Below are positions 1 through 9,255 of a stretch of 64,000 bases of DNA, in pieces. The DNA lies in assembly GCF_000935355.1 (NCBI RefSeq), contig NZ_JXZC01000002.1, positions 434,001-498,000 of the forward strand. The letters are read 5' to 3'. The notes beneath the pieces are model-generated. The model saw nothing but the letters and a program-made list of their open reading frames with translations. It was not told the DNA's origin and did no database searches. The translations under genes and the position numbers were made by a program. Source of the stretch: Rossellomorea aquimaris (GTDB taxonomy: Bacteria > Bacillota > Bacilli > Bacillales > Bacillaceae_B). Each line of letters opens with the position of its first letter. Positions within the stretch are counted from its first letter, which is position 1.

Positions 1-469
1 GCACATATTGCTCCGAGGCAAACTTATCGATGGCATATGGCGTCAATGGCCTGATCGTTGATGTTTCTTTCTTGGGAAGCGTCGGCTCATCCCCATACAC
101 CGCTGCAGAAGAAGCAAAGACAAAGCGCTCCAATCCTCCTTGTTTGCGTGTTTCTTCCAATAAGTATAAGGTAGCTTCCAAATTGGTTTGATGGGTATGA
201 AGGGGATCTTCTACTGAAGCCGCTACACTGGCAATCGCACCTAAATGAAAGACTTTCTTGAATTGATGCTGTTGAAAGAGCTTTTCAATGGTTTCTTTAG
301 AAGAGATGTCCCCTTCTACAACAGTTAACTTATCGTCCTTCGGAAGGTTATCCATTGAACCCATCGAGAAATTATCTATCACTACCACTTGTTCGTTTTT
401 ATTTAATAATTCTTCTACAATATGAGAGCCGATAAAGCCGGCCCCGCCTGTGACAAGGATCTTGCTCAT
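1..469 (-). CDS. NAD-dependent sugar-nucleotide epimerase/dehydratase (SDR family), partial
   Basis: This is the N-terminal 156 residues of an extended short-chain dehydrogenase; the C-terminus lies beyond the left edge of the window. The start is ATG at 467-469. Residues 8-14 form the GGAGFIG dinucleotide-binding glycine motif, followed by a VVIDNF strand end whose acidic residue suits NAD. A SSAAVYGDEP segment and the catalytic Y145-x3-K149 pair are present, so the visible part is catalytically complete. Family members interconvert or dehydrate UDP- or dTDP-sugars in the cytoplasm for wall polysaccharide or galactose metabolism. A separate galE lies at 38220-39215, so this copy more likely serves surface polysaccharide synthesis. 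That role is inference, because the substrate-determining half is missing. Confidence 0.85.
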   Translation of the reverse strand, partial: MSKILVTGGAGFIGSHIVEELLNKNEQVVVIDNFSMGSMDNLPKDDKLTVVEGDISSKETIEKLFQQHQFKKVFHLGAIASVAASVEDPLHTHQTNLEATLYLLEETRKQGGLERFVFASSAAVYGDEPTLPKKETSTIRPLTPYAIDKFASEQYV

Positions 470-773
470 TTATGTTGTTCCCCTTTCAGTATGGAGAGTT
501 ATACTTTTAATTTTTCACTGATGTAAGTATAGCAAAAATCACAATCGGATTCTATTCGGTCATTAAAATGTAAAACACCCTTAATTTTACCCTATTCATT
601 CTTTCTAAAAACGTTTCTATTCCTGTCAAAAAAAGGCGAAAAATATTTAATTGAAACTATCTATGCAAACGTTGCAAACGCGATTATACTATTCTAGATG
701 TTATGAAATAGTGGTACGGGATTACCATAGACATCAGCTTAAAAACAGATCAAAACTATCGGGGGAAAGAAAG
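470..773. other. intergenic region between divergent epimerase and CWB2 gene
   Basis: This 304-base gap separates two divergently transcribed genes and should hold both promoters. A TATACT hexamer at 685-690 is a plausible -10 box for the downstream CWB2 gene, with no good -35 at the right distance. A direct repeat TGCAAACG occurs at 664-671 and 673-680, immediately upstream of that hexamer, and could be a regulator site. No small gene with a convincing ribosome binding site was seen. Confidence 0.4.
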
Positions 774-2150
774 ATGAAAAAGTGGTTCACTGCTTCAGTT
801 GGTTCAGCACTGCTTGCATCAAGTTTATTTGGGGGATCGGTATTGGCGGAAAGTCCTTCTCAAGAAAAGATTGAGCTTTTAGGCTACGATCGCGAGGGCT
901 TCTTCGTTGAGGAAGAGCCGAATAATACGTTTACCAATTCCAATGAAATTGTTCTTGAGGATGCCGCAAAAGGGACATTCACAAAAGATGATGTTGATAT
1001 GTATAAGATTCAAGTAGACAATGACGATCCATTGGTGATATACGGAGGATCATGGGACGAAAATCCCGGGATTCTATTAGATGTCACTCTTTACGATGAA
1101 AACAAGAATGTTATAGAAGCAAATGAAATAAGTTCAGATGTGACAGATGGTTTCATGGCCGATTACACTGTTACACCAGGCACTTATTATATGTCTGTAA
1201 AGGATAAAAAGAATCTCGCAACTGGCGAAGAGTATGTAGTGATTCCCTCTCAATTTACATTTGAATCATACGTAGACCGTATTTTCGGTGCAGACCGCTA
1301 CGAAACCGCCCTTGAAATTGCTTTACAGGGCTGGGGATACGGGACAGATGAAATCATCCTGGCTACAGGAAGCAACTTCCCTGACGCATTGGCCGGTGCA
1401 CCGCTTGCGTATCATAAAGATGCTCCTATTCTATTAACTACTAAAGGTTCCCTTCACCCATCTGTGGAGGAAGCGATTTATGAATTAGGTGTCAATAAGG
1501 TGACGATTCTTGGGGGTCCAGGCGTCATTTCGGATGATGTAGTGAAGGAATTAAAGGCGCTGGATGTATCTGTTACACGCATCAGCGGAAAAGATCGTTA
1601 TGAAACGGCAGTGGCCATCTCTAAAAAGCTGCCAAACAATGACGCAGCCGTAGTCGTCAGCGGAAAGAATTATCCGGATGCCCTATCGATTGCGTCCATC
1701 GCTGCACAATACGGATACCCTATTCTACTATCTGACAAAGAAAGCATCCCGGCAACAACGCTGACACAGGCGAAAACATATGAGATGAACTATGTTATTG
1801 GCGGGACCGGAGTCATCAGTAATACAGTCGCTAAGAAGCTGAACAATCCGATGAGGATTGCAGGTAGAGATCGCTATGAAACCAATGCAAATATTATCCG
1901 CGATTTTAACGTTCCTACTAACTTCGTCTTCGTTGCGACGGGCACTCATTTCGCCGATGCTTTAACAGGTTCGGTTCTTGCTGCAAACTGGGGAGAGCCG
2001 TTGTTACTGACACCTCCAAATGAGTTACACCCTGACATCAGAGACTTGATGATGGATTACACATTCGGTGTGACAATCCTTGGTGGAGAGAAAGCGATCC
2101 AACCTAAGGTAGAGGACCAGATTTGGTCGATCATTGAAGAAAACGAATAA
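774..2150 (+). CDS. exported protein with PPC-like domain and three CWB2 repeats
   Basis: The product is a 458-residue exported wall protein. The start at 774 is chosen because GGGGGAAAG at 761-769 gives a good ribosome binding site and the protein then opens with a classic signal peptide (KKW, hydrophobic stretch, cleavage near VLAES). Residues about 45-155 contain EEEPNNTF, an aspartate-rich VDMYKI segment and GTYYMSV, which resemble the bacterial pre-peptidase C-terminal (PPC) beta-sandwich. Three cell wall binding repeat 2 units follow, each opening with a version of R-I-x-G-x-D-R-Y-E-T (FGADRYET, SGKDRYET, AGRDRYET). CWB2 modules hold proteins to the wall through anionic or secondary polymers. 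There is no catalytic domain, so it may be structural or an adhesin. A close paralog lies directly downstream. Confidence 0.88.
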   Translation: MKKWFTASVGSALLASSLFGGSVLAESPSQEKIELLGYDREGFFVEEEPNNTFTNSNEIVLEDAAKGTFTKDDVDMYKIQVDNDDPLVIYGGSWDENPGILLDVTLYDENKNVIEANEISSDVTDGFMADYTVTPGTYYMSVKDKKNLATGEEYVVIPSQFTFESYVDRIFGADRYETALEIALQGWGYGTDEIILATGSNFPDALAGAPLAYHKDAPILLTTKGSLHPSVEEAIYELGVNKVTILGGPGVISDDVVKELKALDVSVTRISGKDRYETAVAISKKLPNNDAAVVVSGKNYPDALSIASIAAQYGYPILLSDKESIPATTLTQAKTYEMNYVIGGTGVISNTVAKKLNNPMRIAGRDRYETNANIIRDFNVPTNFVFVATGTHFADALTGSVLAANWGEPLLLTPPNELHPDIRDLMMDYTFGVTILGGEKAIQPKVEDQIWSIIEENE

Positions 2151-2155
2151 TACTG

Positions 2156-2186
2156 AACGCGCTCTTTTGAGGAGCGCGTTTTTTTC
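2156..2186 (+). terminator. rho-independent terminator after first CWB2 gene
   Basis: The 9-bp arms AACGCGCTC and GAGCGCGTT enclose a short loop and are followed by a run of T. It begins six bases after the stop codon at 2150. Confidence 0.85.
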
Positions 2187-2278
2187 ATGTTACCCTGAAA
2201 TAGTGAAAATCATTGTGATAAAATAAGATTATACAAGATTTCACAAAAATAGAGAGAATATCAAAATGGGGGAAAAAG

Positions 2279-3679
2279 ATGAAAAAGTGGTTTATTACTT
2301 CGGTTGGTTCCGCCTTATTGGCATCCAGCTTATTTAGTGCGTCTGCATTCGCAGAAAATCCGGCAGCTACGCTACAACAACAAGTGGAGCTTTTAGGTGA
2401 TGAAGAGGAAGAATTATTATCAGAAGAAGAACCAAATAATACGTTTGAAGCTGCAAATCATATAACAGCAGGTGAACTTGTTAAGCCTACATATGTAAAG
2501 GGGACTCTTCCAGTAGAGGATGTCGACCTATATAAAGTAGAGTTAGATTCCGATATCCCATTGTATTTATACGGTTTGTTTTGGCAGGAAACGACCAATA
2601 TCCCTTTGGAAATCACCTTATATGATGAGAACAAAAATACCGTTGAACCAAACGACTTATTTGTTCAAGAAGAAAATGGATATGTAGCCCTTTACCCTTC
2701 TAAGCCTGGTACTTACTTCATTTCTGTTAAGAATAAAAGTGATTTAGGAGTGGATAAAGAATATTTGTTGATGGTCTCACAGTTCTATTTCCATCCTAAT
2801 GTAGAACGGATCTACGGTGCGGATCGATATGAAACGGCTCTTCAAGTTGCATTAAAGGGTTGGGATTCCGGAAGTGATGAAATGATTTTAGCTACGGGAG
2901 CCAATTACCCTGATGCCCTGGCCGGAGCACCACTGGCTTACCATAGGGATGCTCCAATTCTATTAACTTCCAAACATACCCTGCATCCTTCAGCCCAAAA
3001 GGGAATTGAAGAATTGGATGTCAAAAAGGTAACCATCCTGGGCGGACCAGGTGTGATATCTGATAACGTAGTAGAAGAGATTAAGGATTTAGGGGTTTCT
3101 GTTACCCGTATCAGCGGGAAAGATCGTTATGAAACAGCAGTTGCCATTTCTAAGTCTCTTCCCAACCATGATGCTGCGGTTGTCGTAAGTGGAAAGAATT
3201 ACCCTGATGCTCTTTCCATTGCTTCCATAGCTGCACAAGAGGGCTATCCGATTCTGTTAACTGAGAAGGACACAATCCCTGCTTCCACCCTTGCTCAAGC
3301 AAACACATATAAGCAAAACTACGTCATCGGGGGAACAGGTGTCATCAGTCAGTCAGTCCTGACTAAATTAAACCATCCAACAAGAATTTCAGGTGTGAAT
3401 CGGTATGAAACGAATGCAAGCATCATTCAGAAGTTTAACGTCCATACTGGTTCTGTTTTCTTTGCAACCGGGACTCAGTTTGCCGATGCATTAACAGGTT
3501 CCGCCCTTGCAGCACATACCGGCGCGCCTTTATTATTGACTACCCCGGAAGGATTACATCCAGCCATCAAAGATCTGATGATCGATTACACTTATGATGT
3601 GAAGATCCTTGGTGGGACGAAAGCCATTCAACCGAAAGTAGAGAAGGACATTTGGGCAGTCCTGGAAGACAACCAATAA
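2279..3679 (+). CDS. exported protein with PPC-like domain and three CWB2 repeats (tandem paralog)
   Basis: This 466-residue protein is a tandem duplicate of the gene at 774. Both share the MKKW-type signal peptide with a LLASSLF core, an EEPNNTF PPC-like region (VEDVDLYKVEL, GTYFISV) and three C-terminal CWB2 repeats beginning YGADRYET, SGKDRYET and SGVNRYET. The third repeat has Asp replaced by Asn in the D-R-Y motif. GGGGGAAAAAG just before the ATG at 2279 supports the start. The gene has its own terminator, so the two copies are likely separate transcription units. The PPC halves have diverged more than the CWB2 halves, suggesting the wall anchor is conserved and the exposed domain is changing. 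Function beyond wall attachment is not visible. Confidence 0.88.
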   Translation: MKKWFITSVGSALLASSLFSASAFAENPAATLQQQVELLGDEEEELLSEEEPNNTFEAANHITAGELVKPTYVKGTLPVEDVDLYKVELDSDIPLYLYGLFWQETTNIPLEITLYDENKNTVEPNDLFVQEENGYVALYPSKPGTYFISVKNKSDLGVDKEYLLMVSQFYFHPNVERIYGADRYETALQVALKGWDSGSDEMILATGANYPDALAGAPLAYHRDAPILLTSKHTLHPSAQKGIEELDVKKVTILGGPGVISDNVVEEIKDLGVSVTRISGKDRYETAVAISKSLPNHDAAVVVSGKNYPDALSIASIAAQEGYPILLTEKDTIPASTLAQANTYKQNYVIGGTGVISQSVLTKLNHPTRISGVNRYETNASIIQKFNVHTGSVFFATGTQFADALTGSALAAHTGAPLLLTTPEGLHPAIKDLMIDYTYDVKILGGTKAIQPKVEKDIWAVLEDNQ

Positions 3680-3689
3680 TCCGTAGAAT

Positions 3690-3717
3690 ACGCGTTCATT
3701 TCAGAGCGCGTTTTTTT
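3690..3717 (+). terminator. terminator after second CWB2 gene
   Basis: Arms ACGCGTTC and GAGCGCGT (one G-T pair) are followed by seven T residues. It resembles the terminator of the upstream paralog, consistent with duplication of the whole gene unit. Confidence 0.8.
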
Positions 3718-3806
3718 ATTGTGTATATTATATAGAATTTTCTGTATATTAATGGTAAGATAGTAGCATATTTTACACTATACATAAGAAAGAAGGCATA
3801 CTACCC

Positions 3807-4364
3807 ATGAAGTCTCTTACACAAACAGTCGCTACTATCTTTAAAAAACTAGTCATACACCTTGATAAGGACGAACTTCGAGAAGAGGTAAATAATCAAT
3901 TACTCCAAACGATGAAAAGCTCATCAACAGAGGATGAATACACAAAAAACTTGGTGAAAGCCATTGTTTTTCATGTTGAATCAACAAAAGCCCTGCATGG
4001 AATTCTGCAGCCACTACTGTTAAATGCAAAATATCCTAACCTGGATGGTGTTTCGCAGCTCATGAATCGCGCCCAAGTACGCATTGAAAATGACACGGAG
4101 GGACTGATCCCCCTTTATCACGAGCGGATCGAGAGTGAAGAATCCGCTAATGATCTCGTCACCCAGTTGGAAATTTACTTTACGACAACCTTCACCGAAC
4201 TTCGATTAACGTACCGTTTCGTCGACGCATTCGGTACAGAGAGCAATAAAAAGCTGTTCCAACCTTTATTTGATTTTCCGGCTGAAGAGGTTGGAGAAAC
4301 CATTCTGAAATACACAAGAACCTATGCCAGCCTTATATTTGAAAAGACTTTAAACCAGAAATAG
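3807..4364 (+). CDS. hypothetical soluble protein, 185 aa
   Basis: I do not recognise this family. The product is a 185-residue, largely alpha-helical protein with no signal peptide, no membrane segment and no cysteine-rich or obvious catalytic motif. Charged heptad-like stretches are present in residues 15-60 and 100-130. It sits alone between the CWB2 pair and a convergent membrane-protein gene, and shares a bidirectional hairpin with the latter. The start ATG at 3807 lies after an AGAAAGAAGG-type binding site. The reading frame is intact and the codon use looks like that of its neighbours, so it is probably real. No function can be assigned. Confidence 0.65.
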   Translation: MKSLTQTVATIFKKLVIHLDKDELREEVNNQLLQTMKSSSTEDEYTKNLVKAIVFHVESTKALHGILQPLLLNAKYPNLDGVSQLMNRAQVRIENDTEGLIPLYHERIESEESANDLVTQLEIYFTTTFTELRLTYRFVDAFGTESNKKLFQPLFDFPAEEVGETILKYTRTYASLIFEKTLNQK

Positions 4365-4403
4365 AAGAAGGTCCGTCCCTCAGAGTAAGGGACGGACCTT
4401 CTT
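4365..4403. terminator. bidirectional terminator built from an AGGGACGGACCT repeat
   Basis: Two inverted copies of the 12-mer AGGGACGGACCT with AAG/CTT extensions form a strong hairpin with a 7-base loop between convergent genes. CTTTCTTTT follows on the plus strand. It is one member of the dispersed repeat family described in the findings, apparently serving as a terminator. Confidence 0.75.
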
Positions 4404-4407
4404 TCTT

Positions 4408-5553
4408 TTATACTTTCAAATACCACTTCTTCCTATGACAAACAAAGGCAACGACTGTCCAGAAAATCAGGTTCAATAAGCCATAAGCCAGCTGCGGATG
4501 AGGGGCAAACGTCGCCACCCATTCATTGATAACCCTGGAGAGCGATTTTTCTATACCGTCATCCGTGACTGAAAGATGGATCAGCACAGAACCGAGCATG
4601 AATTTACCGAAATAGATCAAGAAGCTGTTGCGTCCATATGCTTCCAGGAACCAAACAACCGGCTTCAGCGCTGTCTCTTTGGCATCTTCTTTTCGTTTAT
4701 CAAAAATCAAATACAAAATCGATAGCATACCAGCTGAGAATCCAGCGGCCAATAGAGCAAACGCAGGTGTCCATAAACGTTTGTTATACGGGAGGAAATG
4801 ATCCCAAGCGAGAGAGGCGGCAATCAATAGAACGCCTATCCCCAATAGTTCCCGCCATGCTCCCGTCTCTTTGCGGGTCAAGATCAATCGCCCGAATGCA
4901 TATCCGAAAAGGACGTTTGATAAGGCGGACAAGCTGGTGACCAGTCCTTCAGGATCATAGCCACGCTCGCCGTGATGGTATAGATGCTTTTCGCCGAACA
5001 CCGCGCTATCAATTGCGTGTGAAGGATTACATTCCGGCTGAGGCAATCCGCCTTCACAGGATTGACCTGTATAAAGGATGAGGCCCCCATATACCGACGA
5101 TACCAACAACGCAATCAACATTAACTTCAAAGGAGATTGCACAAACTTGGTGATCGCTACCGTTACAACTCCAAGAAGGGCAAACATCTGTAAAACCCCG
5201 GTCAGTCGAATGGTCGAAAAATCCAATGTCCATTCCACAATGATCGTGAAAATGATACCGTACACAATCAATCGGACGGTCCGCTTTAAAATTTTCTCCC
5301 ATTTCACTCCTCGCTGATAGGCAATCGCCATACTCACACCAAAAATAGTGATGAAGGTTGGTAAAATGATATCAATCAACGTGACCCCATACCAATCCGC
5401 ATGACGGAAATAGGGATAGTCCACCTTCCCATAAGGAATCGTACTCAAAAACACGGATAATGCTACAATAATCCCCCTTAGCATATCGAGGGAATAGACT
5501 CTTTTTTTCTTTTTCACTTGCACCTGTTTCTCTGTTGGTTGAACTTGTTCCAT
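4408..5553 (-). CDS. HGSNAT/DUF1624-like multi-pass membrane acyltransferase
   Basis: This 381-residue integral membrane protein has a basic N-terminal tail (about 25 residues with a KKKKR cluster) followed by SLDMLRG, the typical opening of the heparan-alpha-glucosaminide N-acetyltransferase/DUF1624 family and of acyltransferase-3 proteins. About ten hydrophobic segments follow, including a W-x-G-x-T-x-x-D motif (WYGVTLIDI) near residue 55 and N-S-F-L-I-Y-F-G near residue 315. Family members move acetyl groups across the membrane onto sugars. A Bacillus substrate is not established. It ends at the shared hairpin with the 185-aa gene. No operon partner is visible, though a PIG-L deacetylase is divergently encoded 120 bp away, which may hint at linked glycan modification (inference). 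Confidence 0.75.
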   Translation of the reverse strand: MEQVQPTEKQVQVKKKKRVYSLDMLRGIIVALSVFLSTIPYGKVDYPYFRHADWYGVTLIDIILPTFITIFGVSMAIAYQRGVKWEKILKRTVRLIVYGIIFTIIVEWTLDFSTIRLTGVLQMFALLGVVTVAITKFVQSPLKLMLIALLVSSVYGGLILYTGQSCEGGLPQPECNPSHAIDSAVFGEKHLYHHGERGYDPEGLVTSLSALSNVLFGYAFGRLILTRKETGAWRELLGIGVLLIAASLAWDHFLPYNKRLWTPAFALLAAGFSAGMLSILYLIFDKRKEDAKETALKPVVWFLEAYGRNSFLIYFGKFMLGSVLIHLSVTDDGIEKSLSRVINEWVATFAPHPQLAYGLLNLIFWTVVAFVCHRKKWYLKV

Positions 5554-5673
5554 ACTCCGTTCCTTTCACTTCACGTTCTTTACTTTCCTACTATGAAAGT
5601 ATACACCAGCCCCAAAAACTTTGATAGAATCAATTAGTAAAGATTTAACTATTTTTCTCACCTGGAGGTCCAC

Positions 5674-6408
5674 ATGCGAGTTGTCTATCTATCTCTCATT
5701 TTATTACTATCCGCGTCACTAAGCGCTTGTACCCTTTTTGAAAAAGAACCTGATATCTCTGTCTTTTACGCCCCGCACGCAGACGACGAAACGCTCAGTT
5801 TGGGTCCTTCCATTCTGCGGCAAATTGACAAGGGAAATGAAGTAGCCGTGGTGCTGCTGTCACATGGTGAAGCCAGCCAGTCGATCAACAAAGTCAATGA
5901 AAACTTACAAGCAAAAAACCTGCCACCCATTTCGAAAGAAGAATTCGGAGACTCACGGGTAAAGGAATTTAAGAAATCTGTTGAAGAATTGGGAGTCGAT
6001 CCGGAGAACGTTTACGTATACGACCTTCCAGATGGAGATATAAAAGAAGATGAAGTCATGAAGATCATGAAAGAAATGAACGAAAGCTACCCTGAAGCCA
6101 GACATCATGCCTTATCCTATCATGACCCTCACCGGGACCATGCCACGTCAGGAGCAGCTTTAAAAAAACTTGTTGAAGACGGGACCATTCAATCAGCTCT
6201 TTATTATCTACCGGTTCAAGAATTTGAGAACTTGGAGTACGACGACACTTATCCATTGCCTGATGATCTTAGTGATGAGTATAAGAACAGTTTGGATGCT
6301 TATCGAATTTGGAAGCCTGATGAAGGGTTTTATCGTATTGGGTATACTTCGGTGGAGTCTTATTTTGTGGAGGCTAGGAAGTTTAGGGAGAGTCGTTGGC
6401 ATAGGTAG
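5674..6408 (+). CDS. PIG-L family deacetylase, lipoprotein
   Basis: The 244-residue product begins with a lipoprotein signal peptide ending in the lipobox LSAC, with the lipidated cysteine at residue 19. The zinc-binding PHADDE motif of PIG-L/LmbE deacetylases is at residues 34-39. A later SYHDPHRDHATSG segment supplies the second metal-binding and active-site histidines. Members of the family remove N-acetyl groups from GlcNAc-containing molecules. In Bacillus, the cytoplasmic members BshB act in bacillithiol synthesis, but the lipobox here places the enzyme on the outer membrane face, so an extracellular or wall glycan substrate is more likely. A CTGGAGG binding site precedes the ATG. The enzyme is complete. 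Confidence 0.85.
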   Translation: MRVVYLSLILLLSASLSACTLFEKEPDISVFYAPHADDETLSLGPSILRQIDKGNEVAVVLLSHGEASQSINKVNENLQAKNLPPISKEEFGDSRVKEFKKSVEELGVDPENVYVYDLPDGDIKEDEVMKIMKEMNESYPEARHHALSYHDPHRDHATSGAALKKLVEDGTIQSALYYLPVQEFENLEYDDTYPLPDDLSDEYKNSLDAYRIWKPDEGFYRIGYTSVESYFVEARKFRESRWHR

Positions 6409-6582
6409 GGAACATAAATCCTAGTTTTTAACTATCGGGGATTATTTTTCCAACAATCAGAATTCCTCAAGAAAGAATATGAAGGAGATCATGCTCTTTA
6501 AGGGAGCCGTTCCTGTAAACAACAATTGTCTAAAAACAACAATAAGTATATAGCCTTCACCATCCAGTACAATTTTAAAATC

Positions 6583-6620
6583 AATAAGAAGCCATCGAAA
6601 TCAATCGATGGCTTCTTATT
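6583..6620. terminator. hairpin between convergent PIG-L and 5'-nucleotidase genes
   Basis: Perfect 16-bp arms (AATAAGAAGCCATCGA and its complement) with a 5-base loop lie 10 bases beyond the stop of the minus-strand nucleotidase gene. A/T-rich flanks on both sides allow termination in either direction. Confidence 0.8.
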
Positions 6621-6629
6621 ATTTAAGAT

Positions 6630-9083
6630 TTATTTCATCAACTTCTCAACGACAACATCACTTACAGCATTTTCTCCGCCAAGAATTTGGAAATCCTTCG
6701 CTTTCATCTCTTCAATGGCATCAGAAGTGACTTCTGGAAGATCATTAGGCTGTACTAAAAGCATAGAAGCATTTTCTTTAGCTGCAAGTACAGAACCTGC
6801 CAATGCATCGGCAAAATTCTTTCCAGTCGCTAAGTATACCTTGGTTGATGGATTAAGTTCAGTCGCGATTTCTGCTGCCGTGCCGTAACGGTCTTGACCG
6901 AAGTAGCGAGTCGCTTCAGGAAGTGATTTCATGACATCCTTACTTACAACAGCTTCTCCACCGGCTACAATCGTACTGTCAATCCCTTTTAGAGCTTTCT
7001 TCGTTTCTGCTGGTAGTTTATCAGAATCCGTCAATAGGATCGGGTATCCATTGCTCGCTGCATAAGAAGCGATGGCAAGGGCATCAGGGAAGTTTTTACC
7101 GTTTGCCACTATTGCTTTCTCTGGGGATCCCCCAAGACTCGCAGCGATGTTCACTGCCGTTTCCCAGCGATCATCCCCGCCGATACGATCGACATCAAGT
7201 CCCATTCCTTCAAGCTGATACTTCACATAGTTACTTACAGCACCTTTTCCACCAAGAATAATGACATTCTTAGCACCAAGACGCTCGATTTCTGCTTTAG
7301 CCGCTCCATTTAATGTACCTTTTTCCGTTAACAGGATCGGTGCATCATGTTTGTATGCAAGAGGAGCACCTGCAAGGGCATCAGGGAAAGAATCTCCGCG
7401 GGCAAGGATCACCGTATCCGCCGATTCCCAACCTTCTTTCGAAATTTCAACGGCTGTTTCGTAACGAGTATCACCAGTCAAGCGTGTTACTTCCGGTGCT
7501 TCTTCTTGTACGATGCGATCTTCGATAGCCGGTGAAATAGGGCTGTTTTTCTCAAGGTAAGAAGTGAATACCTCAAAATCGACAACGAATAATTCCGTCA
7601 TGCGGCCTTCTTCTTTCGCTTCCTTGAACATTGTATATCCGTCTCCACCATCAGCAGTGAATGCGTTTGTTGCCACAGAGTACATCATTTCAGGGTCAAT
7701 CTCTTCAAATCCGTCGGCAGTCATGACTTCTACATGCCACACACGTTCTCCGGCAGGTTTAGTCACATCATACTTATAGTTGATACCGGATACTTGAAGG
7801 AATTCACCTGGTGCGTCTTTTCCTTCGACTCTGGCTACACTGTGTTCAAGGGCAGCTACGATTTCTTCGCCGGTCAGGTCAAGTGTCACAAGATTGTTTC
7901 CAAATGGCATCGTCGTCAGAACTTCTCCAAGTGTGATATCTCCAGCATCGATTGACGCACGGATCCCTCCACCGTTTTGAAGGCCAATATAGGTTTCCAC
8001 AAACTCATTTGCCTTCGCAACCATACCGTCTGCAATCAAGTTTCCTAGGTTTGTTTCTTTTCGGCGTACATCTGCACGTTCGCCATCAAGAGCTACTTTT
8101 GTGTTCCCAACCACTTCTTTTTTCATTTCATCAAGCGGCTTTTTGAACTCTTCTACCTTCGCAAGAGCCTCAGCATCCTGTTCATAGCTTTCAAGGTCCA
8201 GCACTTCTCCATTATGGCTTGTTACTACACCTTCATCGTCGAATGATACATCCAATAATCCAAGCAGGTTCAAATATTCACCAGCTTGAACAATCAATGT
8301 CGGCTCTTCCTTCTCAATCACCACAGGCTCTTCAAGAACCGTATGGGAATGCCCACCTACGATGACATCGAGTCCATCCACTTCCTCAGCCAATTCTAAG
8401 TCATTCGAGTATCCAAGGTGAGAAAGGGCGATGATTTTGTTGACGCCTTTATCTTTAAGCATCGCGATCGTGGCATTCGATTTTTCAACTGCATCTTCAA
8501 AGACAACATTTTCTCCCGGGTTGGAGATGAATTCTGTATCTGGAGTCGTTAATCCGTAGATTCCCACTTTTTCTCCATCTACTTCTTTGATCATGGCTGG
8601 ATAAACGTTGCCGCCGTCACCCGGTTGTCCGATTTCGTTTTTAAACAGGGGTTCTAAATCCGTGTCGCCTGTAACGGTAACGTTTGATGACACCATCGGG
8701 AAGTTCATGTTTTTAATGAAGTCTGCAAGGGTTTTAGAATCTTTATCGAATTCATGATTACCAAGTGTCATGGCATCGTAGCCAAGCTCGTTCATGAAAT
8801 GTAGGTCAGCTTGTCCAAGATATTGACGGAAATAAAGGGTTCCCGAGAATACGTCACCGGCGTCTACCAGTAAAGAATTCGCTTTTTCAGTGCGCAGTTC
8901 GTTTACTGCTGTTACTAAACGGGGATAGCCTTCAACATGAGCATGCGTATCGTTGGTATGCATGATCGTTAAATCAAAATCTTCCCCTTCTGCTGAGGCT
9001 GCAGTTGCCGGGGATACTGCAAAAATCGCAGCGGCCAGAGCTGCAGTTGATAATACACCGTATAAAGGTTTTTTAATATTCAT
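6630..9083 (-). CDS. wall-anchored 5'-nucleotidase / 2',3'-cyclic phosphodiesterase with CWB2 repeats
   Basis: The enzyme dephosphorylates extracellular nucleotides. The ATG at 9083 follows GGGAAGGG on the minus strand and gives an 817-residue precursor with a signal peptide cleaved near AASAEG. The calcineurin-like metallophosphatase domain (about 35-260) shows HTNDTHAH, DAGDVFSGT, LGNHEFD and GGHSHT, which are the di-metal ligands. The 5'-nucleotidase C-terminal domain (about 300-510) carries NLIADGM and QNGGGIRASI. Three CWB2 repeats follow (TGDTRYET, GGDDRWET, FGQDRYGT). Domain order matches Bacillus YfkN/UshA-type enzymes, but with CWB2 in place of a sortase signal or second catalytic unit. 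A TATAAT box at 9143-9148 (minus strand) lacks a normal -35. Together with the downstream nuclease it fits nucleotide scavenging. Confidence 0.92.
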   Translation of the reverse strand: MNIKKPLYGVLSTAALAAAIFAVSPATAASAEGEDFDLTIMHTNDTHAHVEGYPRLVTAVNELRTEKANSLLVDAGDVFSGTLYFRQYLGQADLHFMNELGYDAMTLGNHEFDKDSKTLADFIKNMNFPMVSSNVTVTGDTDLEPLFKNEIGQPGDGGNVYPAMIKEVDGEKVGIYGLTTPDTEFISNPGENVVFEDAVEKSNATIAMLKDKGVNKIIALSHLGYSNDLELAEEVDGLDVIVGGHSHTVLEEPVVIEKEEPTLIVQAGEYLNLLGLLDVSFDDEGVVTSHNGEVLDLESYEQDAEALAKVEEFKKPLDEMKKEVVGNTKVALDGERADVRRKETNLGNLIADGMVAKANEFVETYIGLQNGGGIRASIDAGDITLGEVLTTMPFGNNLVTLDLTGEEIVAALEHSVARVEGKDAPGEFLQVSGINYKYDVTKPAGERVWHVEVMTADGFEEIDPEMMYSVATNAFTADGGDGYTMFKEAKEEGRMTELFVVDFEVFTSYLEKNSPISPAIEDRIVQEEAPEVTRLTGDTRYETAVEISKEGWESADTVILARGDSFPDALAGAPLAYKHDAPILLTEKGTLNGAAKAEIERLGAKNVIILGGKGAVSNYVKYQLEGMGLDVDRIGGDDRWETAVNIAASLGGSPEKAIVANGKNFPDALAIASYAASNGYPILLTDSDKLPAETKKALKGIDSTIVAGGEAVVSKDVMKSLPEATRYFGQDRYGTAAEIATELNPSTKVYLATGKNFADALAGSVLAAKENASMLLVQPNDLPEVTSDAIEEMKAKDFQILGGENAVSDVVVEKLMK

Positions 9084-9255
9084 TTGGTTAATCCCTTCCC
9101 TTTCATATGTAGGTTTTTGTCGAAATTTCATCCACTAAACCCATTATATAGTAACTCCATGACAAAATGTGATAATTTTACTAAATATTAAAACAAATCT
9201 GGTTCTTTTTACATATCAGGGCAGGGGAGAAATTCCCCCCGCCTTTTTCTACATT

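Noticed and set aside
651-773. N-terminal extension of the first CWB2 protein from an ATG at 651
   Set aside because: The extension is hydrophilic, would put the signal peptide 42 residues inside, and has no ribosome binding site; 774 has a good one.
6487-6558. 20-24 residue plus-strand frame after the PIG-L gene
   Set aside because: The only Shine-Dalgarno-like match is too close to either ATG and the peptide has no visible features.
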